A stretch of 38,404 nucleotides of DNA, taken from assembly GCF_030272695.1 (NCBI RefSeq), contig NZ_JARFYN010000062.1, forward strand, positions 1 to 38,404, written 5' to 3'. Position numbers and translations under genes: made by a program. The notes beneath the pieces are model-generated. The model saw only the letters and a list, made by a program, of their open reading frames with translations, was not told where the DNA came from and did not search any database. The DNA comes from Martinezella calliandrae. Its GTDB lineage: Bacteria; Pseudomonadota; Alphaproteobacteria; Rhizobiales; Rhizobiaceae. Shown in pieces: positions 16,304 through 24,139 of this stretch. The first letter of the stretch is position 1. The number at the start of each line of letters is the position of its first letter.

Positions 16304-18460
16304 TCAAACATGGGTAGGTCCGGATGCGGTCAGCATCAAGGCATCCAGCGCCACCGCACCTTCGCCGTCGGGATAGATCACGACAGGATTGAGGTCTATC
16401 TCCTGGATCGTCGGTTCGGCCAGCAGCAGCTGGCCGAGCATGGCGATGATGCGGGCGGCGGCATTCACGTCGAGCGGCGGCGAGCCACGGAAACCGCGCA
16501 GCAAAGGCGCATTCTTCAGCCGGTGTAGCTCGCGGATGATAGCGTCATCGGGCAGATCGGGCGTCAGAATGCGGACGTCCCCGAGAATCTCCGCCGCAAT
16601 GCCGCCGAAGCCCGCGAGGACCACAGGTCCCCAATCCGGATCGTTGCGGGCGCCGATGATCAGCTCGATGCCGCGTTTGCCCATGGCTTCGATCAGCACG
16701 CCGTCCAGGGTGAGGTGCGGGCGATGGCGCGCGATATCGGCATGCAGCTTGGCCCAGCCCTCCTTGAGGCTGGTTGCGTCCACCAATCCGATAACGACGC
16801 CACCCGCATCGCTCTTGTGGCTGAGATCGGGCGATTGCGCCTTCAGCACCACCGGATACCCGATTGCGGCAGCTGCCGCGAGGGCTTGCTCAAGGGTTCT
16901 CGCCAGGCGGCCTTCAGGAAAGGGAATTCCGAGTGGCGCCAGGATTTGCTTGGCTTGATATTCGGGAATGACACCTCCTTGGGAGGGGAGGCCGGCAATC
17001 GCGACCGGAGCTACGGTGCGGGTGGCAATGTCGCGAGCCGCGAATGCGTCAAAGCGTTTCAGCGCTCGGAAGGCCCGTTCGGTCGACGGGAAATAGACGA
17101 TGCCGAGCGCCCGCAACTGCGCGATATAGTCCGCCGGGATGGGGGCACCCTCATCGAGCCCGGCAAAGATCAGCGGTTTCGCCGGCTTGCGCTCTCGCAC
17201 CGCTTTCAGGATCGGCGGCAGCTTGATGGCCGAGGTGACAGGGTCGGTCTGGATGATGCAGGCGACAATGCTGGCGAAACGGGTATCGTCGAATAGCGCG
17301 GAGAGTGTTCTGTCGTAAAGGTCCGGCTCCACTAGGCCCTGTGCCGTCAGATCCAGCGGATTGCTGACGCTGACGAAGGGCGGCAGGACGGCGCGCAGCG
17401 CTGGCGCGGTCTGATCGTTAATGAGAGGAAGATCCAGCCCAAGCTCCTCACACAGATCGAGCGTCAGCGCCTTGAACGCGCCGGATTCGCCAAGCACTGC
17501 CGGGCCTCCGGCCGGGAGTACCGGGCATCGCAGGGCGATCTCGGCGACGTCACCAAGTTCCTCGAGCGTCTCGACCAGAATAACGCCGGCACTTGCGACC
17601 TTTGTGCGCATGACCTGATAGTCACCGGCCATGGCGCCGGTGTGAGTTGCGGCGGATTCACGCGCCGCCCTGCTCCGTCCGGGATGAAGAAGGACGATCC
17701 GCTTTCCCCTCGCATGCGCTTTGTGCGCCGCGGCAAGGAAACGGGCGGGCCTGCGAAACTGTTCGACGATCATCGCGATGACCCTCGTGGAGGTGTCCTG
17801 CACCAGAAACTCCACATAGTCTTCGACGCCACTTGCGGCTTCGTTGCCGGTCGAGATGGAATAGGAGAGGCCCAGATCGCGGCTAGCGAAGGTCACGCCG
17901 AGAACGGCAGCCATGGCACCGCTCTGCGACACGATCGCAATGCCCGCCCTGGCGCCTAGTTCCTCTGATGCGGTTTCGATGAAGGTCAGGGGGATGCGAT
18001 CAACATGGTTGACCATGCCGAGGCAGTTCGGCCCCTCGATCACCATTCCCACCTCGGCCGCTATGCGGGTGATCTCGCGCTGATCGGCCAATCCTTCCTC
18101 GCCGCCCTCAGCAAAGCCCGCCGAAAAGATCACCGCCGCACCAACACGGCGGCGGGCAAGCGCCTCGATAGAGGGAAGCACGGCAGCGCGCGGCACGGCA
18201 AGAACGGCCGCGTCCACCCCGTCCGGCAGGTCATCTATCGAGGCGAGGCAGGGCCGGTCGCCGATATCGGTCCGTTTGGGGTTGATCAGATGAATGTCAC
18301 CGGCATAGCCGCTGCGGTCGAGATTGGACAGTACCGAAGCGCCGAGCGCGCCGGGCTTGTCGGAGGCGCCAACGATCGCCACCGATCTCGGACGTAGCAG
18401 CCGTTCAATCGAACGGCTAGGAAGAGCCAATGGGCGCGCGCTAGTGGTCTCGACCGTCAT
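16304..18460 (-). CDS. ferA: ADP-forming acyl-CoA synthetase, feruloyl-CoA synthetase (FerA) type
   Basis: A 718-aa NDP-forming acyl-CoA synthetase. Order of domains: CoA-binding Rossmann domain (SVAIVGASDKPGALG near 26-40), succinyl-CoA-ligase-like domains with the phosphorylated-histidine motif ATHTGAMAGD (His273), then a C-terminal ATP-grasp domain from about 505 (YQAKQILAPLGIPFPEGR, YPVVLKAQSP, HKSDAGGV). FerA of Sphingobium SYK-6, which makes feruloyl-CoA, belongs to this superfamily. Other bacteria use AMP-forming Fcs instead. It lies 12 bp after a hydroxycinnamoyl-CoA hydratase-lyase gene, the same ferB-ferA order as in SYK-6. GAGGAG precedes the ATG. Substrate is inferred from this pairing. 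Confidence 0.85.
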   Translation of the reverse strand: MTVETTSARPLALPSRSIERLLRPRSVAIVGASDKPGALGASVLSNLDRSGYAGDIHLINPKRTDIGDRPCLASIDDLPDGVDAAVLAVPRAAVLPSIEALARRRVGAAVIFSAGFAEGGEEGLADQREITRIAAEVGMVIEGPNCLGMVNHVDRIPLTFIETASEELGARAGIAIVSQSGAMAAVLGVTFASRDLGLSYSISTGNEAASGVEDYVEFLVQDTSTRVIAMIVEQFRRPARFLAAAHKAHARGKRIVLLHPGRSRAARESAATHTGAMAGDYQVMRTKVASAGVILVETLEELGDVAEIALRCPVLPAGGPAVLGESGAFKALTLDLCEELGLDLPLINDQTAPALRAVLPPFVSVSNPLDLTAQGLVEPDLYDRTLSALFDDTRFASIVACIIQTDPVTSAIKLPPILKAVRERKPAKPLIFAGLDEGAPIPADYIAQLRALGIVYFPSTERAFRALKRFDAFAARDIATRTVAPVAIAGLPSQGGVIPEYQAKQILAPLGIPFPEGRLARTLEQALAAAAAIGYPVVLKAQSPDLSHKSDAGGVVIGLVDATSLKEGWAKLHADIARHRPHLTLDGVLIEAMGKRGIELIIGARNDPDWGPVVLAGFGGIAAEILGDVRILTPDLPDDAIIRELHRLKNAPLLRGFRGSPPLDVNAAARIIAMLGQLLLAEPTIQEIDLNPVVIYPDGEGAVALDALMLTASGPTHV

Positions 18461-18472
18461 GGTAGGCGCTCC

Positions 18473-19312
18473 TCAGGCCTGGTGCTTGGATTTGTCATAG
18501 GCACCAAGCCCGGGCTTGTAGGTCTTGTCGTCGATGAACTGCTTGATGCCTTCCTTGCGTCCCTCGTTGTCATAACTGTTGGCCGCTTCCTGGGCGCGGA
18601 CGAGGTAATCCTCCGCATTGTCGTAGGTCATCTCCCGCACGCGGCGAATGGCATCCTTGGTGGCTTTGAGGGCGACGGGGTTCTTCTGCAATAGGATGTT
18701 GGCGACATCGGTCACACGCGCCTTCAACTGCGCGAGCGGTAGGGACTCGTTGACGAAGCCCCATTCTGCCGCCTTCCTGCCGCCGATGTTCTCGCCGGTC
18801 AGCGCGTGGTACATGGCGTTGCGGAAGCATGTGAGTTCGGTGGCCACCTTGGCGGCGCCACCGCCGGGCAGGATGCCCCAGTTGATCTCGCTCAACCCAA
18901 ATTTGGCTTCATCGGCAGCAAAGGCGAGGTCGCAGGCGAAAAGAGGTCCGTAACCCCCGCCGAAGCACCAACCGTTTACCATGGCGATGGTCGGTTTCTG
19001 ATACCAGCGCAACCGGCGCCACCAACCATAGCTCTCACGCTGTGCCTTTCGCGTACCGTGTAGACCGTGAGCCTCGGTCTCGCGGAAATATTCCTTGAGA
19101 TCCATACCTGCCGACCAGGCCGTACCCTCACCGGACAGAACCAGCACACCGACGTCGGTCCGAAACTCGAGTTCGTCCAGAACCTCCATCATGCGCCGAT
19201 TGAGTGTGGGGCTCATGGCATTGCGTTTCTCCGGGCGGTTGAAGCTGACCCAGGCGATACCGGCTTCAACGACGAAGGCGACGGTATCTTTTTCGGGATG
19301 TTCTGTTGTCAT
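18473..19312 (-). CDS. ferB: p-Hydroxycinnamoyl-CoA hydratase/lyase (feruloyl-CoA hydratase-lyase)
   Basis: A 279-aa crotonase-fold enzyme that hydrates feruloyl- or p-coumaroyl-CoA and splits off acetyl-CoA, giving vanillin or 4-hydroxybenzaldehyde. Family-specific segments are NRPEKRNAMSPTLNR, AGMDLKEYFRE, NGWCFGGGYGPLFACDLAF, GLSEINWGI (Glu142 matches the catalytic Glu143 of Pseudomonas HCHL) and the KPGLGAY C-terminus. The Ser123 equivalent of HCHL is Gly122 here. An AGGA ribosome-binding site precedes the ATG. First gene of the ferBA-type operon, with a 308-bp gap to the divergent MarR gene. Confidence 0.93.
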   Translation of the reverse strand: MTTEHPEKDTVAFVVEAGIAWVSFNRPEKRNAMSPTLNRRMMEVLDELEFRTDVGVLVLSGEGTAWSAGMDLKEYFRETEAHGLHGTRKAQRESYGWWRRLRWYQKPTIAMVNGWCFGGGYGPLFACDLAFAADEAKFGLSEINWGILPGGGAAKVATELTCFRNAMYHALTGENIGGRKAAEWGFVNESLPLAQLKARVTDVANILLQKNPVALKATKDAIRRVREMTYDNAEDYLVRAQEAANSYDNEGRKEGIKQFIDDKTYKPGLGAYDKSKHQA

Positions 19313-19536
19313 AATGCTGTCCTTTTTGCCGTTTGGGCCTGCACATCAAAAGGGAGCCGGCCGCAAAGTCGCGACCTGTGTTGAATTGGGTAAAGCCTCA
19401 CCAGAGCCTGGCGAGCCGCAGTGATATCCAAAATGAGGCGCTTCACGCCAGCTGGTGCGAATGTGCAGAAAGCTGTTGCGACCGTTGATCGACGGATCGC
19501 GGGACATCTGCAGGGATCTTAAAGAAATTCCTCCAA

Positions 19537-19563
19537 TACCGGCATACGACCTCCCTGCCGGTA
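19537..19563. promoter_or_regulatory. 8-bp inverted repeat in the ferB-marR gap
   Basis: TACCGGCA (19537-19544) and TGCCGGTA (19556-19563) form a perfect inverted repeat with an 11-base spacer. It touches the first of the two tandem operators. It could be a binding site for a further regulator or the start of a leader hairpin in the ferBA transcript. No assignment. Confidence 0.4.
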
Positions 19564-19584
19564 ATGTTATGTCTCATAGCATTA
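19562..19584. promoter_or_regulatory. Candidate MarR operator, copy 1
   Basis: Two 10-base half-sites, TAATGTTATG and CATAGCATTA, separated by three bases form a near-perfect palindrome (one mismatch). Such 20-odd-base palindromes are typical MarR operators. It lies between the ferBA operon and the divergent marR gene. A second copy with the same 10-3-10 geometry starts 26 bp further on. Confidence 0.65.
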
Positions 19585-19587
19585 TTT

Positions 19588-19610
19588 GATTGTTATGCGC
19601 AATAGCATTA
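19588..19610. promoter_or_regulatory. Candidate MarR operator, copy 2
   Basis: Half-sites GATTGTTATG and AATAGCATTA, again with a three-base spacer. Eight of ten left-half and nine of ten right-half bases agree with copy 1. It ends ten bases before the marR start codon, so a bound repressor would block marR itself as well as the leftward ferBA promoter. Confidence 0.65.
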
Positions 19611-19620
19611 TAGCCGGACT

Positions 19621-20118
19621 ATGGATATCGACGCCCGTACATCGAAATTGAGCGACCCGCTCGAGATCTTGCTTGGCTATCAGCTGAGGAGGGCGTCCAA
19701 TGTGATGATGGCCGATCTGGGCTCAAGGCTTCAGGCAATCGAGCTCAGGCCGGTCGAAGCTTCCATTCTGACGCTGATCGATGCCAATCCCGGCTGCACC
19801 CAGAGCGATCTCGGACGCAGCCTCGGCATCCAGCGCGCCAACATGGTTCCCTTAATGTTCGGGCTGACCAAAGCCGGGCTTGTCGACCGGGTTCCGCTCG
19901 GTGGCCGATCGCAGGCTCTTCGCCTCACGAGGACTGGTCTGGAGAGGGTGGAGACGGTGCATGCGATCATCGACGCGCACGAGGCGCGGTTTCTGCGCCT
20001 TTTCGCGCCCGAACTGCGGGAGGCAGCGTTGGAAGTCCTACGAAGTATCCGGCAAGAGGGCGAATCGCGCGAGGATAACCTCGAACTCACAACCTCGGTT
20101 GATCGGCTGAAGCCATAA
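19621..20118 (+). CDS. MarR-family regulator, FerC/FerR/CouR-like
   Basis: A 165-aa MarR-type winged-helix regulator. The DNA-binding part spans about residues 35-105: RPVEASILTLIDANPGCTQ, then DLGRSLGIQRANMVPLMF as the recognition helix, and the wing LGGRSQALRLTRTG. It is divergent from the ferBA-type operon. In SYK-6 (FerC), Pseudomonas (FerR) and R. palustris (CouR), MarR proteins in this place repress hydroxycinnamate genes and are released by the CoA thioester, so the same is likely here. No good ribosome-binding site precedes the ATG at 19621, so the message may be leaderless or have a very short leader. Confidence 0.87.
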   Translation: MDIDARTSKLSDPLEILLGYQLRRASNVMMADLGSRLQAIELRPVEASILTLIDANPGCTQSDLGRSLGIQRANMVPLMFGLTKAGLVDRVPLGGRSQALRLTRTGLERVETVHAIIDAHEARFLRLFAPELREAALEVLRSIRQEGESREDNLELTTSVDRLKP

Positions 20119-20295
20119 CATCCGGTTCTTGCAGTACTGCTCATACTACTTATTATTGAATTGTACCGAGAAGTGGACCCCGCACTGCCGGATTTTTTCG
20201 TCGAGAACTGGCTCTGACACAGATTGCTGAGGCGAAAGCCTGCCATGCTGATCAATCTCGCTATGCTCTGCCGTAGAACTGGCGTTTGATGAGCT

Positions 20296-21528
20296 TCAGC
20301 CGTGTGCCCGGAATAGCTGCGCCGGCGGGCGATGGAAGCTCTGGCGACCGTTTTTCCATCCGGCGACAGCCGGAGCGATGGTAGCAACGGCATCGCCGCC
20401 CGACTGTGCGTCGAAAAGGACAAGATCGGCCGCATTGCCGACCGAAATGCCATAGGATTGTAGCCCGAGAAGGGCGGCCGCCTGGGCTGTCACCATGCCG
20501 AAAACTCCCCTCAAGCCGTCGGCGGAGCCGATCTGCGCAACATTGGCGTAGAGATTGGCTATGCGCATCAGATTGACGTCGCCGAAGGGCGTGAAGGGAT
20601 TGAGGACGTTGTTGGTAGAAAGAGAGGTCACCACGCCAAGCTCGGCCAGGCGGTGCGCAGGGGTCACGCCGCGCGGCACGAGGTGCGTCGCGTTGCGGCC
20701 GGTTAGAAACAGATCGGTGGCGGGAAGCACGGTGAGCGCAATGCCGGCTTCGGCAAGGCGGCGGGCGACCGGTGAAAATTCGTCCGGCGGCATGGCCGAG
20801 AGATTGGTGACGTGGCCGATAGAGACGCGGCCGTGGTAGCCGCGAGCGAGGGTTTCGGCGATGACAGTCGGAAGGTTGGAATTGGCGGTATCGAGATCGA
20901 AATCCAGGTGGAAATCGACGGCCGTATCGAAGCGCGCGGCAAGTGCAAAGATGCGGCGGATGTGCTCGGCCGGCTCGGGATCGGTGTAGGGGCACCCCCC
21001 CACGAGGTCGGCGCCGGTTTTCAGCGCCTGCGCCAGCATCTCCTCGGTTCCGATGTCGTTCGTTAGACCCTCCTGGGCGAAGGCACAGATTTCGATATCG
21101 ATCAGGCGGGCATAGTCGTTCCTGACGCGCTTGATCGCCTCAAAGGAGCGGAAGCCGGCGCGGGGGTCGATCTCGACGAAGGTGCGCAGGCGGGTGGTGC
21201 CGTTTAGGATCGCCTTTTCGACCACGGCGGCGGCACGGGCATAAACATCCTCCTCGGTGAAGGCGGCCTTTGCCCTCGAGGTTTCGCTGACAGCCTCCGC
21301 CAGGGTCTCGGTGCAGAGATTGCAGCGGCTGATGATGCCGGCCTTGTCGAGATGGATATGGGTTTCGATGAGGCCGCCGCAGGCGAATTTCCCGCCTGCG
21401 TCATGGTGCGGTGCGTCGCAGACGAAACGCGGCGCGATTGCCGCGATGCGGCCCGCCTCGAAGGCGATGTCCGTCGGCTCGATCGAGCCCGGCAGTCGGG
21501 CATTGCGGATGACGAAATCGATCTCCAT
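20296..21528 (-). CDS. Amidohydrolase, cytosine deaminase-like
   Basis: A 410-aa metal-dependent amidohydrolase of the CodA/AtzC-type group. The first metal motif is THIHLDK (His57, His59), later FHLDFD and IGHVTNLS, then LSTNNVLNPFTPFGD. In CodA-type enzymes the last motif has Asp where Asn306 stands here (STNNV versus SDNV), so either this is a distinct subfamily or the chemistry is altered. GAGGAG precedes the ATG. Last gene of a five-gene minus-strand operon. Substrate unknown: a ring amine or cyclic amide is plausible. Confidence 0.82.
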   Translation of the reverse strand: MEIDFVIRNARLPGSIEPTDIAFEAGRIAAIAPRFVCDAPHHDAGGKFACGGLIETHIHLDKAGIISRCNLCTETLAEAVSETSRAKAAFTEEDVYARAAAVVEKAILNGTTRLRTFVEIDPRAGFRSFEAIKRVRNDYARLIDIEICAFAQEGLTNDIGTEEMLAQALKTGADLVGGCPYTDPEPAEHIRRIFALAARFDTAVDFHLDFDLDTANSNLPTVIAETLARGYHGRVSIGHVTNLSAMPPDEFSPVARRLAEAGIALTVLPATDLFLTGRNATHLVPRGVTPAHRLAELGVVTSLSTNNVLNPFTPFGDVNLMRIANLYANVAQIGSADGLRGVFGMVTAQAAALLGLQSYGISVGNAADLVLFDAQSGGDAVATIAPAVAGWKNGRQSFHRPPAQLFRAHG

Positions 21529-21537
21529 GGGGTCTCC

Positions 21538-22887
21538 TCAGACCGATAGAAGAAAATTACGGGCGACGCGGTTGTGGTCGGCGATAAGCGTCTGGATATC
21601 GACGCCCGCAGCCATGCCGTCGGTGACGCGCCATTCGCCCGCGATCATGACGCGGTCGGCCGTGGTCGCGCCGCAGAGCACCAGGGCGGCCAGCGGATCG
21701 CCGGCGCCGGAGAAACGCAATTCGTCAAGCTTGTAGAAGGCCAGATCTGCCTGGCCGCCCGGCGCGATGGTGCCGATGTCGCCGCGGCCGAGCAGCTTTG
21801 CCGAGCCAGCGGTTCCCCAGCGCAGCGCGTCGAAATGGGTGACGGCTTCGGCGCCGTATGTCAGGCGGTTCAGCATCAGCGCATGGCGCACGCTTTCCAT
21901 CAAGCTGGAATTGTCGTTGGAGGCCGAGCCGTCGACGCCGAGCCCCACTGGGACGCCTGCGGCTTCCAGCTCGCAGGTGCGGCACATGCCCGATGCAAGC
22001 ACCATGTTCGAGGTCGGGCAGTGGCAGATGCCGACGCCGTGTCGGCCGAGCTCGGCGATCTCCGCATCGTCGAAATGGATGCCGTGGGCGAGCCAGGTGC
22101 GGGAATTCAACCAGCCGCATCGGTCGAGATATTCTACCGCCGTGCAGGCGAATTTGCTGCGGCAGAATTCGGCCTCCGCTCTGGTCTCGACCAGATGAGT
22201 GTGGAGCCGGCAATCGTAGCGTTCCGCCAGCGCTGCCGTTTCGCGCATCAGTTCCAGCGTGACATCGAAGGGCGCGCAGGGCGCAAGCGCCACTTGTGTC
22301 ATCGCCCCCTCCGACCGGTCATGATACCGCCGCAACACGCGCTCGCTGTCGGCCAGGATCACGTCGTCGTCCTGCACGACATTGGCCGGCGAAATGACGC
22401 CCTGCTGGTCCTTGATGTTGAGGCTGCCCCGGGTCAGTGTAATGCGCATGCCGAGGCGAGCTGCCTCCTCGGCTTCGACGTCCATCGCGTCTTCGAGGCC
22501 GGCGGCGTAGAGATAGTGGTGGTCGGAGGTGGTGGTGCAGCCGGAAAGCAGGAGCTCGGTCAGCGCGAGACGGACGGCAAGACGGAAGGCTTCGGGCGTC
22601 ATGTGCTTTGCCCAAATCGGATAGAGCGCGCGGATCCATGGCCAGAGCGACTTGTTGATCGCCCTCGGATGGGCGCGCGTCAGGGTCTGGAACATATGGT
22701 GATGGGCGTTGACGAGACCGGGAATGACGACGTGCCTGCCGGCGTCGAAGCGCGCATCGACAGGGCTCGGGGGCTGCCGTCCAGCCGCGATCAGCTCGAC
22801 GATAAGGCCGTTTTCGACGATGATGCCGCCTTCAGCGCCCTCGGCCATGATGGCGAGCGGCGATTGAATCCAGAGGCGACCCTTCAT
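21538..22887 (-). CDS. Amidohydrolase, 8-oxoguanine deaminase-like
   Basis: A 450-aa amidohydrolase of the TrzN/AtzB/guanine-deaminase subtype III group. The segment HVVIPGLVNAHHHMFQTLTR (HxH at 62/64) followed by LWPWIRALYPIW is typical of 8-oxoguanine deaminases. THLVETRAEAEFC, AHGIHFDDAEI and GLGVDGSASNDNSSL supply the remaining His, Glu and Asp. The open frame runs on to 23262, but the true start is the ATG at 22887: GGGAG precedes it, and upstream residues are shadow sequence from the next gene. The product would be a deaminated, oxidised purine or similar heterocycle (inference). The gap to the next gene is 9 bp. Confidence 0.87.
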   Translation of the reverse strand: MKGRLWIQSPLAIMAEGAEGGIIVENGLIVELIAAGRQPPSPVDARFDAGRHVVIPGLVNAHHHMFQTLTRAHPRAINKSLWPWIRALYPIWAKHMTPEAFRLAVRLALTELLLSGCTTTSDHHYLYAAGLEDAMDVEAEEAARLGMRITLTRGSLNIKDQQGVISPANVVQDDDVILADSERVLRRYHDRSEGAMTQVALAPCAPFDVTLELMRETAALAERYDCRLHTHLVETRAEAEFCRSKFACTAVEYLDRCGWLNSRTWLAHGIHFDDAEIAELGRHGVGICHCPTSNMVLASGMCRTCELEAAGVPVGLGVDGSASNDNSSLMESVRHALMLNRLTYGAEAVTHFDALRWGTAGSAKLLGRGDIGTIAPGGQADLAFYKLDELRFSGAGDPLAALVLCGATTADRVMIAGEWRVTDGMAAGVDIQTLIADHNRVARNFLLSV

Positions 22888-22924
22888 CGGCGATGCTCCC
22901 ATGCACCATGCATTGGCGGAAAAA

Positions 22925-24121
22925 TCAGGCGACCAGTCGGCCGTCGCGGGCAATGATGGCGCCGCCGCGGAAAACGGTGCGATCGAGAGGACGAACGGCG
23001 ACGGCTTCTGCCAGAGACGCGGCAGGCAAGATGATAAAATTGGCAGGCGAGCCGGCCCGGAGGGGGGCGACGGGGCGGCCGAGGATCTCGGCCGGCGCCT
23101 CCGTCGCCAGGCGGAAGGCCGCTGCCAGATCCTCGTTCGAGCGGAAATCCTGGCGATCGCACAGAATGCCGACGCGCTCCAGCATGTCGCCGTTGCCGAA
23201 AGGCGACCAGGCATCGCGGATATTGTCGCTGGCAACAAAGAGCCGAACGCCGGCGGCGGCAAGCCGCTTGACCGGCGGCATGGGCACCGGCCCCGGCGCG
23301 CTGGTCATGACCGCCACGCCCGATCTGGCGAGTGCGGCCGCGGTGCGGCCGAAATCCGCATCATCCAGCTCGCCCAGACAGAAAGCGTGGCTGACGACCA
23401 CCTTGCCTTCAAGGCCGAGCACCGCGGCGCGATCGGCGATCTGGCGGAGCTCGAAGGCGCCGAGCGCTCCGCCGTCATGCAGATGGATATCGAGCCCGAC
23501 GCCGTATTTGGCGGCGACGGCGAAGATCGCATCGAGATGACCGGTCACGTCGTTGTCGATGCCGGCCGGATCGAGGCCGCCGACGAGATCGGCGCCGGCC
23601 GCGACTGCCGCGTCGAGGAGCTTCGCGGTTCCGGGATCGCGCAGCACGCCGGATTGCGGGAAGGCAACGGTCTGGATATCGACGAGATGACCATGGCTCC
23701 CCTTCAGTGAAAGTACAGCCTCGAGACCTTTCAGGCCAACTTCGGTATCGATGTCGACGTGGCTGCGTACGGAGAGCGTGCCGTAGGCGGCGAGCCTTTC
23801 CAGCAGAGCGCCGCCGCGGGCTTCGACCGGCAGGGCCACAGTGCGCCGCAGGGACTTCTCGGCCTCGATCCGCTTGGCGACCGTATCGCCCGGGATATGC
23901 GGCATGAAAGGCAGGCCGATCAGCGTCTTGTCGAGATGAATATGGCCGTCGACGAACGGAAGGCTGAGCAGGCCGCCCGCCGCATCGAAACGCGGCACCG
24001 TTGGGCCGATGCCGGCCGCCGCCTTCGGGCCGATTGCGGCAATCCGGCTATCGTCCAGAACGAGCGAGACAAGCTCGCCTGCTTCGGTCCTGGCGTTTTC
24101 GACTACAAGGCTCGGCGTCAT
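22925..24121 (-). CDS. Amidohydrolase, cytosine deaminase family
   Basis: A 398-aa cytosine-deaminase-like amidohydrolase with the canonical motif set: DGHIHLDKTL (His60, His62), DIHLHDGG, VVSHAFCLG, and ASDNIRDAWSPFGN with the expected metal Asp. It is a divergent relative of the 20296-21528 gene, which has Asn at that Asp. I start at the ATG at 24121 because GGGAG lies six bases upstream. The earlier in-frame ATGs at 24136 and 24133 lack one. The gap to the preceding gene is small, so it is part of the same operon. Confidence 0.85.
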   Translation of the reverse strand: MTPSLVVENARTEAGELVSLVLDDSRIAAIGPKAAAGIGPTVPRFDAAGGLLSLPFVDGHIHLDKTLIGLPFMPHIPGDTVAKRIEAEKSLRRTVALPVEARGGALLERLAAYGTLSVRSHVDIDTEVGLKGLEAVLSLKGSHGHLVDIQTVAFPQSGVLRDPGTAKLLDAAVAAGADLVGGLDPAGIDNDVTGHLDAIFAVAAKYGVGLDIHLHDGGALGAFELRQIADRAAVLGLEGKVVVSHAFCLGELDDADFGRTAAALARSGVAVMTSAPGPVPMPPVKRLAAAGVRLFVASDNIRDAWSPFGNGDMLERVGILCDRQDFRSNEDLAAAFRLATEAPAEILGRPVAPLRAGSPANFIILPAASLAEAVAVRPLDRTVFRGGAIIARDGRLVA

Positions 24122-24139
24122 CAAATCTCCCATCATCCG

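Noticed and set aside
20119..20295. Possible insertion-sequence end (segment containing GAAGTGGACCCCGC) between marR and the amidohydrolase operon
   Set aside because: The string reminded me of IS ends, but no transposase frame, inverted repeat partner or target duplication is visible in 177 bp.
21574..22956. 460-codon plus-strand open frame
   Set aside because: Antisense to the 8-oxoguanine deaminase-like gene, whose motif set is complete; a shadow.
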